Below, piece after piece: positions 22,676 through 34,047 of a stretch of DNA of 64,000 nucleotides. Below the pieces are notes generated by a model. It was given only the letters and a program-made list of their open reading frames with translations, had not been told where the DNA came from and did no database searches. Each line of letters starts with the position of its first letter. Positions within the stretch are counted from its first letter, which is position 1. This DNA comes from Takakia lepidozioides (lineage: Eukaryota; Streptophyta; Takakiopsida; Takakiales; Takakiaceae), in contig CM060731.1 in the NCBI GenBank assembly GCA_030704615.1, positions 32,240,001 to 32,304,000 on the forward strand. Reading direction: 5' to 3'. Both the position numbers and the translations under genes were made by a program.

Positions 22676-25600
22676 TCAAGCTTTATGATTGACTTCAGTG
22701 CCAATGTGATGTTGAAAGAGTGATGCCATCTCAATCTGCACAGCCAGTAACATAAAAAGATGATTGGTGCCTTCTCCCCTAACTCTGGTTAGGTGTTGAA
22801 ATTTCATCAAAGAGCAAGACCTGGAGTGCAAATGTCTTCTCTCTTGCACTCTAATTCTGCTTCCTTAGTCTGACTTTGCTGTTAAGGTTGCCATCCTGAA
22901 GGTGAAAAGCTCTGTGGAGAGCTCTGTGGAAGCCCAAATTACAACAGTTCCACTCCCTGAGCAGGCCTTCAGCAATGCGCCCATTGCCACAGACCACACA
23001 AGCAACCTGCTGTGCCTTGCAGAAAAGCACACCATGTACCTCTCTGCTTATGTCCATAAGTAAATTTTCCAGGTTACAAATCATGATTCCGAGTACCATA
23101 AACCTTTTCAAACTGTGAAGCCTGGACATAACATCTCACGAAATCCATGGAAATGTTAATGCTTGAGATTTACAGGAGTATACTAATCTAGTTCAGGACC
23201 CTGATAACTTGCCTGGCCATTAAGGGGTATGAGCTTGTGCTTACCGTCGTGATGGCAACTTCAGCCCCCTTGTTTCCAGCTTTCCCACCAGCTCGGTCGA
23301 TTGCCTGCACAGCAAATCTAGCAATTAGAAGACTTCCAGTACGAATGTGTCGTGAGTTTTGACGTTCTAGCAAATTCTTGGTGTTACAACGAACAGCTTT
23401 GAGACAAACACATAGGCCCTTCCTTGGGTCAGGGCGAAGGTAGGGTATGACAGAACTGCATGACGGGCTGCAGCTTATAGTGCCAACAGCATTTGGCAAA
23501 ATGTGGCCCAACCTGCTCCATGGTGTCACATGTCAGCACACCAAATATGCACGGCACCCCTGCCAAACACAAACACAAACACAAACACATCAACAGCTTA
23601 AAACTGAAATATCCTGCACTTATTTCATCTCATAGCTAGTACCTGAAACCGTATCATGCCTCTGCCTAGCTTCCTGGGATATCCACCTGTCTGGATCAAT
23701 GTCATAATCAAGTGCATCTCCACATTTTCTTCAGTCCTTTTACCCCGATCTCTTACTCCGAGTCACCTCTTGGAGGGTGAGATGGACAGGGAGTCCTACT
23801 AAAAATTGAGGAAGTAGGCCAGCTTTTGCAAGCAGTCAGTGCCAAGTGGTCTGTGTCTCGCTTGCTGTCCCTTTCTGCTCTGTCCAAATGGGGTCTATGG
23901 TGAACTCTATATTGAGACAAATCATAACAAGCACCCACACAAATACATGCGCACACGCACGCATACAGACACTCTCTTTCTCCTCTCTCGATCTACCTAT
24001 CATTTAATACACAGCCTGCTTTTCAAAGTGAAGTAAGAAGACACAGGACAATCTCTGGTTCAAGCATATTTAACACAATAAGACCTACCTGACTTCAGGC
24101 CAGCTGACATGATCCCGGAGGCAGCTGAGTTTGCAACAGCATCATAATGAGAGGTGGCCCCTCTTATCTGCATGCCTCAACATTCTTCAATACTGCTATC
24201 TAACCCTTACAATCTCTTTGATGAGCAGCAATAGAGGTGAACATACTGTGCAACATTGTGATCTTAATATTGTGATGGAGCATGGCATGCCTCAGCCCTG
24301 CTACATTGACCCTCATGGTGGAAATCTTCCCACTTGGGATCACAATCTCGGGATAAAACAGTTAAAGGTCAACAGACTGTCCACAGAGGGACTCTAGATA
24401 GTAGCAAACATAAATATGGCAAGAGAAACAAGTTCAATACAAGAAACATAAAGCTCTACAGTAGGATTGCCAGTTGGGCGCACTCTATCTTAAATCTTAA
24501 TTTTCTAAAAAGAAAGCAGTGAGACTCCAGATCAAAATTATTACAAAACCTCATCATAACACATCTCAGCAAAGCTGTGAAAGTAATCTGTGTGTAGGTG
24601 TGCTTACCACAGCTCCAATGCAAAGCACAGCATGGTAATTCTGAGATTTGGCCAGGGCCTGTGCAACAACTGGGATCTCAAAGCTCCCAGGCACCCAAAC
24701 CACCTGCCCTCCATTAATGCAAACCAATCATCAACTGCATCTACTCTGAGGATCCCACACTACTATACAGCATCAAAGTGGAGCTATGGAGAGCGCATCA
24801 CAGGAGGGGTAAATGGGTTGGTGTTGGAAATGCCTTTTCAACTTAAGGTTTCTAGTTTTCCTAGTTTGTCCATCCTCCAGTCCCCCTCCGTACATCACAA
24901 ATTCTCTCTCTCTCTCTCTCTCTCTCTCCCTCCCTCTCCCTGTCCTCTAGGAAGCCTATTGACATTGGGTGGACTTGATACAGGAGTACATTAATGTCTC
25001 TGTGACTAAATGCCGGCCTTGTGACCTTGTGTCCTTGTTTGTTTCGACCTGAAGCGCTTTGCTTCAGGTAAGGTAGTGCATTGGATTTAGTTGGAAAGCT
25101 TGGGGCCTTTCCCTCTTTAGAATATGCCTACACGGGCCATTCCCTGCAACTCCCTGGAGTGTGATCTCTGAATGGTAACAAGCGGACTCCTACCGCTTGG
25201 GGGCAGCCCCTCCGCCCAAATTGGGCAGTCGTATGCTCTGTCTAGCATACTCGGCACTTGGGCTCGGGTTGGTTCCTGTGCTTAAACTTATAGCCTGCGA
25301 CTTGATAACAGGGGTACGTTGAAGGTTGCAATGACCAAAAGTGCTTCTAATAGAGTCCCGCATCAATTCAATCTCAAAGAAGTTCGTCCCTTGACTGGCT
25401 GGAGAGCGGTCTTAGACATTGGTGATTCAATGGGGCGCTCTAGGAAGACAACCAAGGGCAACGACTTCAACTTGAGAGTTTCTAATCGGTTTGATGCTCT
25501 GGATGAGGTTGAATCCAAACAGCCAGAAGGACAAGATGCCCCTAAATGTACGGAACCTGAACGTCCTGAATCTGAAGGATTTGGTACTCTGAATGGTTTA

Positions 25601-28600
25601 CCAATCCTCAAGGTTTACACAAGACGAACAAATTCTATACACGGGGTAATTGTCCGCAAGCCGTCAGATGGACAATCTGTCCCTAAGTGTGCAGAGCCTG
25701 AACGTCGTGTAACTGAAGGATTTGGTACTCTAAATGGTTTACCAATCCTCAAAGTCTACACAAGACGAGCAAAATCTATACACGGGGTAATTGTCCCCAA
25801 GCAGTCTGACGGACAATCTGCCCCTATGTGTGTGGAGCCTGTGCATCGTGTAACTGAAAGATTTGGTACCCTGAATGGTTTACCAATTCTCAAAGTTTAC
25901 ACAAGACGAGCAAAATCTACACATGGGGTAACTGTCCCCCCTTTGCAGAACGGTTGGCCGTCCAGGAGCAATCACAAGCTACCTAGACGACAAACAATTC
26001 ACATGCAAAGGGCTGGCTTGCAGCTGGCCACTTTCAACTTCTCAGGGTTGACCAACCAAAGGAAACAACTCGAAGTGGGACAAGTTCTTCGGACTAATGA
26101 TATTCATATCTGTGCTGGGCAAGAAACATGGGAAACGTCGGATAAACTGGTTGGAGATGTCAATGGTTATAAATGGGCAGGTAAGATGTGTACTCTCAAG
26201 GCAGCCTCTGCCAAACGCGGTCAAAAAGGGGTTGGATTCTTTGTCCGTGATTTCTTGTTTGACAATTGTGAAATTATCAACAAGGGTTTGAGGTACGAGC
26301 ATAGTATCTGGCTAAAACTGAATCTGAAGGGCGGCATGAGTACAAAGGACCTCTTTGTTGGTTGTGTTTACATGCCCACAGAGGGGACCCTTAGTGCTGA
26401 CGCAGACAAGGCCTTCGAAGATGTAAAGCTGGACTGTGCTTCGTTCCTTGCCAAAGGTCAGGTGGTACTATTGGGGGACTTCAATGCCCGGGTGGCAAAG
26501 GGATCCATCAGGACGATATCATTGGACCTTTTGGTGAGGACGAGCTGAATTCTAATGGCAGACGACTGTCTAGAAGAGCTTCAGCTTTTGACCTTGAATA
26601 ACAGGACAAGAGGAGACCAAGTGCAGTGGACTCGTGAGAAATCCCATACTGGGGAACGTTCCATTGTGGACTATATCATAATGGACAAAATTTTGTTCCC
26701 CCAGTGTGCCAATGTGTTGATCGACAGAACTGATATTGGTACCTCTGACCACTTCCTGGTTTGGACTGAGATCAAAAGGTGTTTTCCCACCACCAAGAGA
26801 TCTGTGAAACGTTCGATTCGGAAGTGGCGCATGGAAAATTTCCACAATGAGGAGGTCAAGGCTGAGTACGTCCAGGCCTTGCAAGAGGCTCTCCCTCATT
26901 TTGTCCAATCGCTCCAAGAACTTCAGTCACGCTCTGTTAACGCAAGAAATGAAGTCGAAAGAGCAGTGGACTCTTGGGAGAGTTTCATTTCCTCCGTGGC
27001 TGACAAGATCATTGGGAGGAAACTAATTGTCTGCGGTAGAGCAGTTAATTGGTGGACCAATGAGATTAAACTCAAGATAGCTGAGAGACGAGCCCTCTAT
27101 AAAGCGTGCTGCAATTTGGAAACCAACAGAGAATTGTGGGCGAGGTACTACCAGCTCCGTAAAGATATCAATCAGCTTGTTAGGTCTCAGAAGAAATTAT
27201 ACTGGGACAAGTTATACAGTGAAATAAACTCAAACCACCATGGTGGTAATGACAAGAAATTCTGGTTGGCCCTTCAACGTTTGTACAAGCCGAAAAACGG
27301 TCAGCAAGTACAAGCGCTGAAGACTACTAAAGGTGCAGTGGTGACTTCATCGGTTGACATTGTCAAAACCTTTGAAACTCACTACAGTATCCTTGGCAGA
27401 ACTTCTACGTCTAACAGTGAGGGGTCTTCTGCTGAATGGAGGGACACAGTTGGAAAAACTGTTCCTATGATTCAAAACAGCCCTGATGAACTGGAGTATA
27501 TTTCAATGGCTTATAATGCTCCCATTAGTTCTTCTGAGATCGTGGAAGCAATTGAACATTTAAATGGATATAAAGCTGGTGGACCTGATGGTATTGTCAA
27601 CGAGCTTATCAAGCACGGTGGCGATCCCATGATAGAGGCCCTAGTTCTCCTCTTTAACCTTATCTGGAAGACTGAAATGATCCCCTTTCGCTGGCGACAG
27701 GGGGTCATTGTCAATCTATACAAGAAGGGTGACAGAGAAGAACCGGGGAACTACCGTGGCATCACGCTCCTCAATGCTGTTGGCAAGACATTCTGCAGAG
27801 TTATAAGTACTCGTCTCGAGGTTGATCTGGATTCTAGAGGTTGTTTCCACGAAGGCCAAGCTGGCTTTCGGCGAAACAGGGGCTGTGTGGATCATATCTT
27901 CACTCTAAGCCAGATTATCCAGGGAAGGAAAAAAGAAGGGAAACCCACTTATGTTTTTTTCCTGGGTGTCAAAAAGGCTTATGACACAGTGTGTAGAGAT
28001 GGCCTATGGTTCCGCCTCTGGTCTTGTGGGATCAAGGGAAAGATGTGGAGAGTTGTCGACAACTTGTATGCTCACACCAAAAGCTGTGTCACTGTTAACG
28101 GACAGAAGTCCAACTTCTTTGACATAGACCAAGGTGTAGCTCAAGGATGTACTCTCTCCCCTCTGCTCTTCAATGTTTTCATCAATCAACTCCTCGAGGA
28201 TGTGGAAAGTGAGGGATTTGGGTTAAGGGTGGGTGATACCACCATACCAGCCCTTATGTTTGCGGATGACTTCGCAGGCATAGGGGAGACTCCAACCAAT
28301 CTCCAGGAGTTGATTGATTGCGCGAAGAGATACTTTGATCTTTGGGGGCTAGAGGCTAATGTCAGCAAATGTGCAGTGGTAGCATTCAACGACGGAGGAG
28401 AGGGAGGAAGTGATCTTAAGTGGCAGTGGGGTAGCCAAGAGATCCCGGTCCTCCCTTCCTACACTTACCTGGGCGTTGAGTTTTCCTCCAATTGTAATTG
28501 GGATGCACATATCCGGAAAGTTGTTCAAACTGGCAAGGGCAAAGCTCTGGGGCTCACTAAATTTTTCCACTGCAGAGGGGTCAACTCTGAGGTTAAGAAA

Positions 28601-30609
28601 ACCATGCTTTGTCGCGTTATTAGACCTGCCTTGGAGTACGGATCTGCTATATGGGTTGATAACTCCAACCAGGCTAAGTCTCTAGAATCCATTCAAGTGG
28701 GGGTGCTTAAGGGGTGTATGTCAGCATGCTCCAAAACAGCCAATGTGGCTGTTCACGGTGAGTTTGGCATTCCGTCCTTAAGCTCCCGATGAGATGAATT
28801 CAAGGTCAGATGGTGGGGTCAGCTGCAACATATGCCCAACACCAGATATCCTAAGTTAATCGACTCTATATCTTGGAAACAGGACCGCCCTGTCAAACAG
28901 GCTAAGTCCTGGCAGAAGAGAGTAGAAGAGATTCTCAAGGACCTGGACCTGGATCCGCAAGTCTTGACCCTGCTGGATAAATCTGACTTAGAGGCTGTAG
29001 TGTCCAAAGCCATGTCTGTTGCCATGAAATTGTCTGATGAAATGAAGTTAGGCAGAAAACTTCCCTGAACTTGTTTCCAGTCTGTGACATGTGGGAGGAC
29101 ATAATGGATGACCTCGAGGGTCTACCCACTCTCGGCACTAGACTGAAATTTAAACTCAGGGCAGGAAGCCTACCTTTGAACAGCAAGACAGTATTCACTT
29201 TTTGATACACTGTCCGGGGTTCTCTCACCAAAGAGACGCTCTCTTCAATTCTATCAAGGGAATTGTGCCTGTACCCCTGTTTAACAACTTTGAAAGTCTC
29301 GAGGCTGAGCCAAAAGCCCAGGCCCTCCTGAGGCCTAGTTTTTGGGCAAATCACACACAACAGATTGATGCTTGTGTGAAGGGATTTCTAGAGGATATCT
29401 GGAAAACCCGGATTAATTCTATATCTGATGGTAAGTCACACTACCAACGTCAGCCCCTGACAGAGGTAGGTTCTGTCCCTTTTGTTCCCGCTCAAACTGG
29501 GCGCGGGGTCAATGGCCACAAGGCTACGGCAAACAACGTCTTATGAGTACAATCTCTCTCTCCCTCCCCCTCCTGTTTTACCCTTCTCATGCCCTTCTTG
29601 CACTACTAGGGTGTGTGAGTAGAAAGTACATTACATTCATGTGTGTCACCTCTATGTACACAGCCAAACGAAACAGTTTTGAAGTGTTTAAAGATGTTGA
29701 ACCATAGTATTAAAATTCAGAAAAGGTAACATATGGGGAGGAAAGAAGCCAAACATCAATATTGTCATCTTGCACTTCATATCTTTTGAAGGTGTCCAGA
29801 GCCCCTGCTAAGAGCTTCTTGGTGATTATCTCATTAAACCGTCCTGCAACCTACATGCACACGTGCCATCAAATTCTACCAATTGACTGAAACACCTTAA
29901 TACCTTGGTCTCCACTTAATACCATCACTAGGAGCAAGGACCTTTATACATTTCAGAAAATCAAGATTGCAAGTGACAACATTGAGTTTTTGAGTGAAAC
30001 GTGATCAATAACATCAATACTGTAGAAACGCAGGTCGCACCTCAAAACAATAAGGATCGGAGATGGTACCACAGCAAATCGTAGCTCCTTCCCCTTCATC
30101 ACAGATCCGGTCACCTCTCTTACTGCTGCTGACACTCGCAGTCTTCCAGTCCCTCTCTCGACAAAATGCAAACGCACTGGGTATAGCCCCTGTAATCGGG
30201 CCCCTGCAGAGGCACCAACATTGACACATTTTTGTGTGCACACAAAATGTAGAACAGTTTCACAGCCATCTAGAACTGAGAATCAGAAATAATCGTCTAA
30301 ATTTTGGACCAAAATTGAAAGAGCTTGGGTGATAGGGAGTCGTTTGTCTCTCTAGTAAAGCTGAAGTACTCATAAGACGTTTTTTTCCGTAGCCTTGTGG
30401 CCACAGAACCCCCGTCCAGTTTGGGCGCAACAAGAGCGAATCGTATAACAATGAAGAAAGGAGACAGACATGGTCGTACCTGCATTGTAATGAAAGGGTA
30501 ATTCCCTATACGAGACACGACAGCTTAAAGAGTGAGGAGCATCAGACATGGAGCAACCCTTTGAAAGCGATGACGCGTGCATTGCTACCCTGGCCTGCAT
30601 CGCTGCCAT
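22676..30609 (-). CDS. 6,7-dimethyl-8-ribityllumazine synthase, plastid, eight exons
   Basis: This enzyme joins 5-amino-6-ribitylamino-uracil and 3,4-dihydroxy-2-butanone 4-phosphate, the penultimate step of riboflavin synthesis, in plastids. Exons: 30609-30480, 30203-30070, 29850-29755, 24703-24608, 24167-24089, 23559-23513, 23304-23245, 22735-22676. All have GT-AG borders and matching phases, giving 233 residues (the Arabidopsis enzyme is about 227). Exon 1 ([18 protein letters not shown]...) is Ser/Arg rich, like a transit peptide; an in-frame ATG 30 bases upstream (30639) is an alternative start. Diagnostic residues are present: [30 protein letters not shown] with the catalytic His, and [13 protein letters not shown] with the phosphate-binding Arg/Lys, ending [10 protein letters not shown]. 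Intron 3 (about 5 kb) holds an antisense LINE, and intron 1 a 70-bp LINE end. The coding sequence looks intact. Confidence 0.93.
23566..23588 (+). repeat. AAACAC microsatellite
   Basis: About four units of ACAAAC/AAACAC, in an intron of the lumazine synthase gene just outside the acceptor of exon 6. Confidence 0.7.
24901..24934 (+). repeat. TC microsatellite and left target duplication of LINE
   Basis: A TC tract ends in TCTCTCTCCCTCCC (24921-24934). The same 14 bases stand immediately after the LINE 3' end (29555-29568), so they are the likely target-site duplication. Low complexity makes the exact length uncertain. Confidence 0.65.
24935..29554 (+). mobile_element. Nearly full-length LINE (EN-RT), inactive
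   Basis: About 4.62 kb inserted antisense in intron 3 of lumazine synthase. A 5' leader of some 380 bases precedes one long coding region. Frame 1 (25319-26548) holds three 47-residue repeats and an apurinic-type endonuclease ([24 protein letters not shown]). Frame 2 (26555-28792) completes the endonuclease (SDHF) and contains the reverse transcriptase ([26 protein letters not shown]). The 3' end is GAGTAC then AATC, without a poly-A tail. Damage: a frameshift near 26502, GGT for GAT in RT motif A (FLGVKKAYD, codon 27965), TGA at 28790 where the sister copy has CGA, a frameshift near 29041 and a deletion near 29187 removing the CPLC zinc motif. It cannot mobilise itself. NYRGITL and the single frame set it apart from ordinary plant L1 elements. 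Confidence 0.92.
25522..25944 (+). repeat. Three tandem 141-bp (47-codon) repeats in LINE coding region
   Basis: The motif [16 protein letters not shown] recurs with a period of exactly 141 bases (GGTAC at 25583, 25724 and 25865), each time followed by HGV and preceded by P-K/M-C-x-EP. Each unit has one Cys. The repeats lie upstream of the endonuclease domain, where other LINEs carry RNA-binding sequences. Confidence 0.9.
29555..29568 (+). repeat. Right target duplication of full-length LINE
   Basis: TCTCTCTCCCTCCC, equal to 24921-24934, follows the AATC at the LINE 3' end. Confidence 0.65.
30366..30434 (-). mobile_element. LINE micro-copy (about 70 bp) in lumazine synthase intron 1
   Basis: GTACTCATAAGACG through CCAGTTTGGGCGCAACAAGAG matches the last 70 bases of the GAGTAC-ending LINE family. 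It lies between exons 1 and 2 of lumazine synthase, in the same orientation as the gene, and has decayed (a run of T replaces GTTTGCC). Confidence 0.8.
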
Positions 30610-30639
30610 CGCACCAGAGCCCCAGCGACAGATCTCCAA

Positions 30640-30809
30640 AAAAGACAGAGCATACAGGCGCTGATAGTAAATACCAATGCTGCGTGACCCGGTAAGGATG
30701 AACTAATCAAAGGATGGCATATGATTAACGTAGTTAATACTACTTAGTACCGAAGTGAGGAAAACGAGTCGGGAGTTTGGTGGGCGGTGTGCGAGAGGAA
30801 GGGAGAGGG
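30640..30809. promoter_or_regulatory. Putative bidirectional promoter
   Basis: Only about 200 bases separate the lumazine synthase start (30609, minus) from the ATG at 30810 (plus). Both untranslated leaders and both core promoters must lie here or overlap the coding ends. No clear TATA box is seen in either direction, as is common for housekeeping promoters. Confidence 0.5.
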
Positions 30810-31212
30810 ATGCCGTTTACGAGGAGGCCATTGCAGACAACCATCTCGTTTGTGCTGCTCAATGCCGCGCTCTGCCTAACCGTCTCGCCGGTCTACGACT
30901 TCGTTTGTGATCTGCCTTACTGGGAACGCCAGGTGCACCTTCTGTTTCTCTTGCTCCCTCTATGAAGTAACAAATATCTCAGCATCACCATCTGCAGCTG
31001 TTCCATTGTAGTGGTCGAATAGTTATCGCCCTACCTGGCAGAGGTGGAATAGTTGCAGCGTATTTGGGATTGTCTGAGGAATTGAATAGGATTCTTGCTG
31101 CTGTGTGTTGTGTGGAAATGAGCGCACGCAGAGGGAACGTCGAAGGCAAGAACGGGAGCGCCTGGGTGCAGCCATCCCTGAGAAGCTCCATACGCAAGAA
31201 AACAGCCCTTAA
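30810..31212 (+). CDS. Small membrane protein, 67 residues, two exons
   Basis: Exon 1 (30810-30932) encodes MPFTRRPLQTTISFVLLNAA and a hydrophobic stretch (residues 11-27) that ends in SPVYDFVCDLPYWERQ. Exon 2 (31132-31212) continues in phase 0 with RERRRQERERLGAAIPEK and ends at TAA. One membrane span followed by a strongly basic, helical tail suggests a small organelle or endomembrane protein; the PxYDFxCxLPYWERR pattern looks like a conserved plant protein of unknown role, from memory. Acceptor AG at 31131 is chosen; 31122 would add three residues (RTQ). It is divergent from lumazine synthase. Confidence 0.72.
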
Positions 31213-31531
31213 GAGCTGTGCAGCTCCGAGTTAAAGAAAATGATTTGAAGGTTGTATTTGAGGACTGTATCTATGGCTGAACGATCCATCTAATTGCGGT
31301 CTCAATTAGATGTGGAGACCACTCTTTGATGATAGGAGGGAGAGAGAAAGGAACGGCCTTATGAGCAGTCTCGTAGCTTTATGGGGGCCTGAAAAAGGCA
31401 TCCAACTTGGCGCAGAAACGGGAGGGTGGGTACCATAAGCAGGGGGGGAAAGCATGCAGCCTTTTTTTGAATAGCACTCCCAATTGTCTGTGCTTTTCAG
31501 GTAAAGCTCTTGAGTTGGGAACACCATCGTG

Positions 31532-32779
31532 ATGAAGTTTAGGGTTGCCTGGAGAAACTTAAAGAATTATGTTCGCCATGACTTGAAGGAGATAGCATTT
31601 CCGTCATCCCTTCCTAATCCACCTGGCTACAAGACAGGGCCACAGTTGAGGAAGGCAACATTCAAGGACATTGTTGAGGTATGGCGTGCAACATTGCTTA
31701 CTTGAGAGGGCTAATTCTTCTACATGATGACTGATGTCAGTGCTTACTGTCAGCAAATAAATCTTGGGTATGCAGGATAAGGGTTCCTCATACCCACTAA
31801 GTGCAGAATGCAAGCCTTCCAAATTTCTCATTTGGAAGACACCTTGGTGGATTCCAAGGCCTTTGGAGTCTTGCAGACATGTTGGGCAAACAAAACATGA
31901 GGTGGGAATGGCAGACATTCTACTTTGACAGCAATTATAGGCTACACATATCAGTGATTTGAACAATGCTTCGTGGATCCATATGGACTGGACCCTGTAC
32001 TAAGAGTGGGTCTCTTCGACCCTTCTTAAACAACATTTTCTAGTGGATACAATCTATGCTGAAAGCTTGGAACCCATGATCAGGGCATATGTTCATGGCA
32101 GTTTTATGTCCATCAAGCTCACTAGGTGTGCATGGCAATTGCAAGTTCTAGTTCTTTCTGCCTTGAGGGGTTAGTCTACATAGAGAAGCTTTGACTAGCA
32201 GAAGCTTGTTATTCAGGTGATGTGGTACAATGCGCAGGTGCTGAGGATATCCAGCAAGCTCTATGTGCGAAGCTGGAGTAGGGAGGGGCTCTCTAAAGAT
32301 GACTGGAGAAAAGCTGGGATTGTTGACGAAGATGACACAAAGCCTGCCCCCAAAGAACCAACCGAGCCATCAGCCATTGAGGAACTTGGTAGGCTTTCAA
32401 GCCTCTGTGCCTTCCATCATCCTAGTATTGTCATGAAGTTCCAGGTTAGTTGTTGGTATGATCCACATGATCAACTTGAATGTATATGATGAAAACAAAT
32501 GGGTGTAAAGAGGGGGTGGGGGGGGGTTTGTTGCGGGCAGAGCTTTCAAGGCTTATGATCTGAAAGGTGTAGACGTATTGGTTTGCAGCTTTGGCAACAC
32601 GGGCGGGTGCGGAGCATGTACGACCTGCTCTCCAACGCCTCTACATGACCCGGGCAACGGCTTACCGTGATGCTCTCAAAAGCTTTGTCCAGGGATACCA
32701 AGAAGGGATTGCTGAAGTCATGGCTCCTACTGGGTCTTCAAAGAAGCCAGAGGAGTTGAAGAGAGCACAGGGGCAATAA
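31532..32779 (+). CDS. Conserved-looking protein of unknown function, 169 residues, three exons
   Basis: Exons 31532-31678, 32217-32388 and 32589-32779 join in consistent phases (0, then 1) with GT-AG borders. The product begins MKFRVAWRNLKNYVRHDLKE, has a Pro-rich turn (SLPNPPGYKTGPQ), an amphipathic middle, an acidic linker (EDDTKPAPKEP) and a helical C-terminal half (RPALQRLYMTRATAYRDALK, then FVQGYQEGIAEVM). No signal peptide or membrane span is evident; the basic amphipathic N-terminus would suit a mitochondrial protein. I do not recognise the family. Clean splicing and the absence of stops argue for a real gene. It starts 320 bases after the 67-aa gene, on the same strand. Confidence 0.75.
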
Positions 32780-34047
32780 AAAACAACCGAAGAGAATATT
32801 GCCAATGCCTACAAGTCTACTCCTACTGTTGGAAACAAGACCAGTTATTAGTTGTGTGGCGGCGGATTACGGCTGACAGGAGACATAGAAATTTAGACTG
32901 GTGCAGTTGCCTTCCTTAGGCTTATGTCTGGCCACCTGAAGCATGTCCTGTCTCTTGAACGGTTTTCTTTGTTCAGTTAGTCCACATCTATACTGACGTC
33001 CGCTGTGGCTACATCCACTTGTGCAGTGATACCATGGATGTTGTAAAGGCCTATATCACAACAACCCATTGCTGGATGCTGAATGTCCAGCTCCTAAAAG
33101 TTGCTGTGCAGAAACCAGTGACTGAAATATTATCTTTCATAAGATGCATGCCATTTCTCTTCAAAATCTAGGGATCCTTGCGATTGCTAATGGGTTCATA
33201 TCACCTGTCAGGTAGTCTTCCCTTCAAAGGTTATCTTCCCTTCTATTTTAATGATTTTTGTGGCATTTATCATAGGCCATCGCAACACCAAAAACATATT
33301 CAAGATCATCAGCTTGAGTATTGGTACTGATGTTAGCTTGGGAAGCTGGAGGTTGATCATCCATCCTAAAGACAAAAATTCCCCCTTCTCAACCACATTC
33401 CCGGTCCGTATTCCCCCCTACAAAGCGGTGTAGGAATGGCAAACGAATGCCAGCTGAACATCTATTACAGGGACTTGAATCAGCCTAGAGCAACCAGCAG
33501 CCCCTGTCCCTCTGATCTATCCTTCAAGACTGGATACCCCTTGCAGGGCCCGCAGTCAAATCCCCACCCCCTAAGGCTAGCCCCTGTGCCTATATTATTC
33601 CCCTCAGGGACCTTGTGATATATGTATTATTCTAGTGTCGACCAAAGGTCGGATACTAGTTTTAGTGTAGGGCTGGAAGAGGATGCCATAGTGACACATC
33701 ATGGTCACCATGTCATCATCGCCACATCATTGTCGTCACTTTTTTGGCTACAAAAAAACAAAGAAAACTAAAAAGGATTTTGAAAATCTATTTTACAAAT
33801 CTGCTCTAATATCGCTTGTTTTCTAGTGATCCAGACCAATGACCATTGTCAACAATCATACAACAGTGATTGTAGGGAAAGAAAACTCAATCCATGACAA
33901 TTTTTGATTCATTCAAATGAAATGGCTGACATACAAGATAAAAAAAAACTTGGAATGTTTCAGCTAGCTACACTTCTCTGCAAGACTAGGCAATCTTGCA
34001 GCATTGAAGGGTCTGATATGGAATCCATCCTAGTCCTTCTACTGAAA
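32780..34047. other. Intergenic, no gene seen
   Basis: Nothing recognised. The stretch includes the 3' untranslated region of the preceding gene and, near 33640, a short inverted repeat (GACCAAAGGTC). Confidence 0.4.

Noticed and set aside
25522-25944. CRISPR array
   Set aside because: The 141-bp repeats are coding and contiguous without spacers, and the genome is eukaryotic.
28004-28570. Minus-strand open frames inside the LINE
   Set aside because: Shadows of the reverse-transcriptase reading frame.
33450-33660. Shared TCAAATCCCCA-CCC motif with 60150-60190 as one repeat family
   Set aside because: The match is only about 15 bases and does not extend convincingly.
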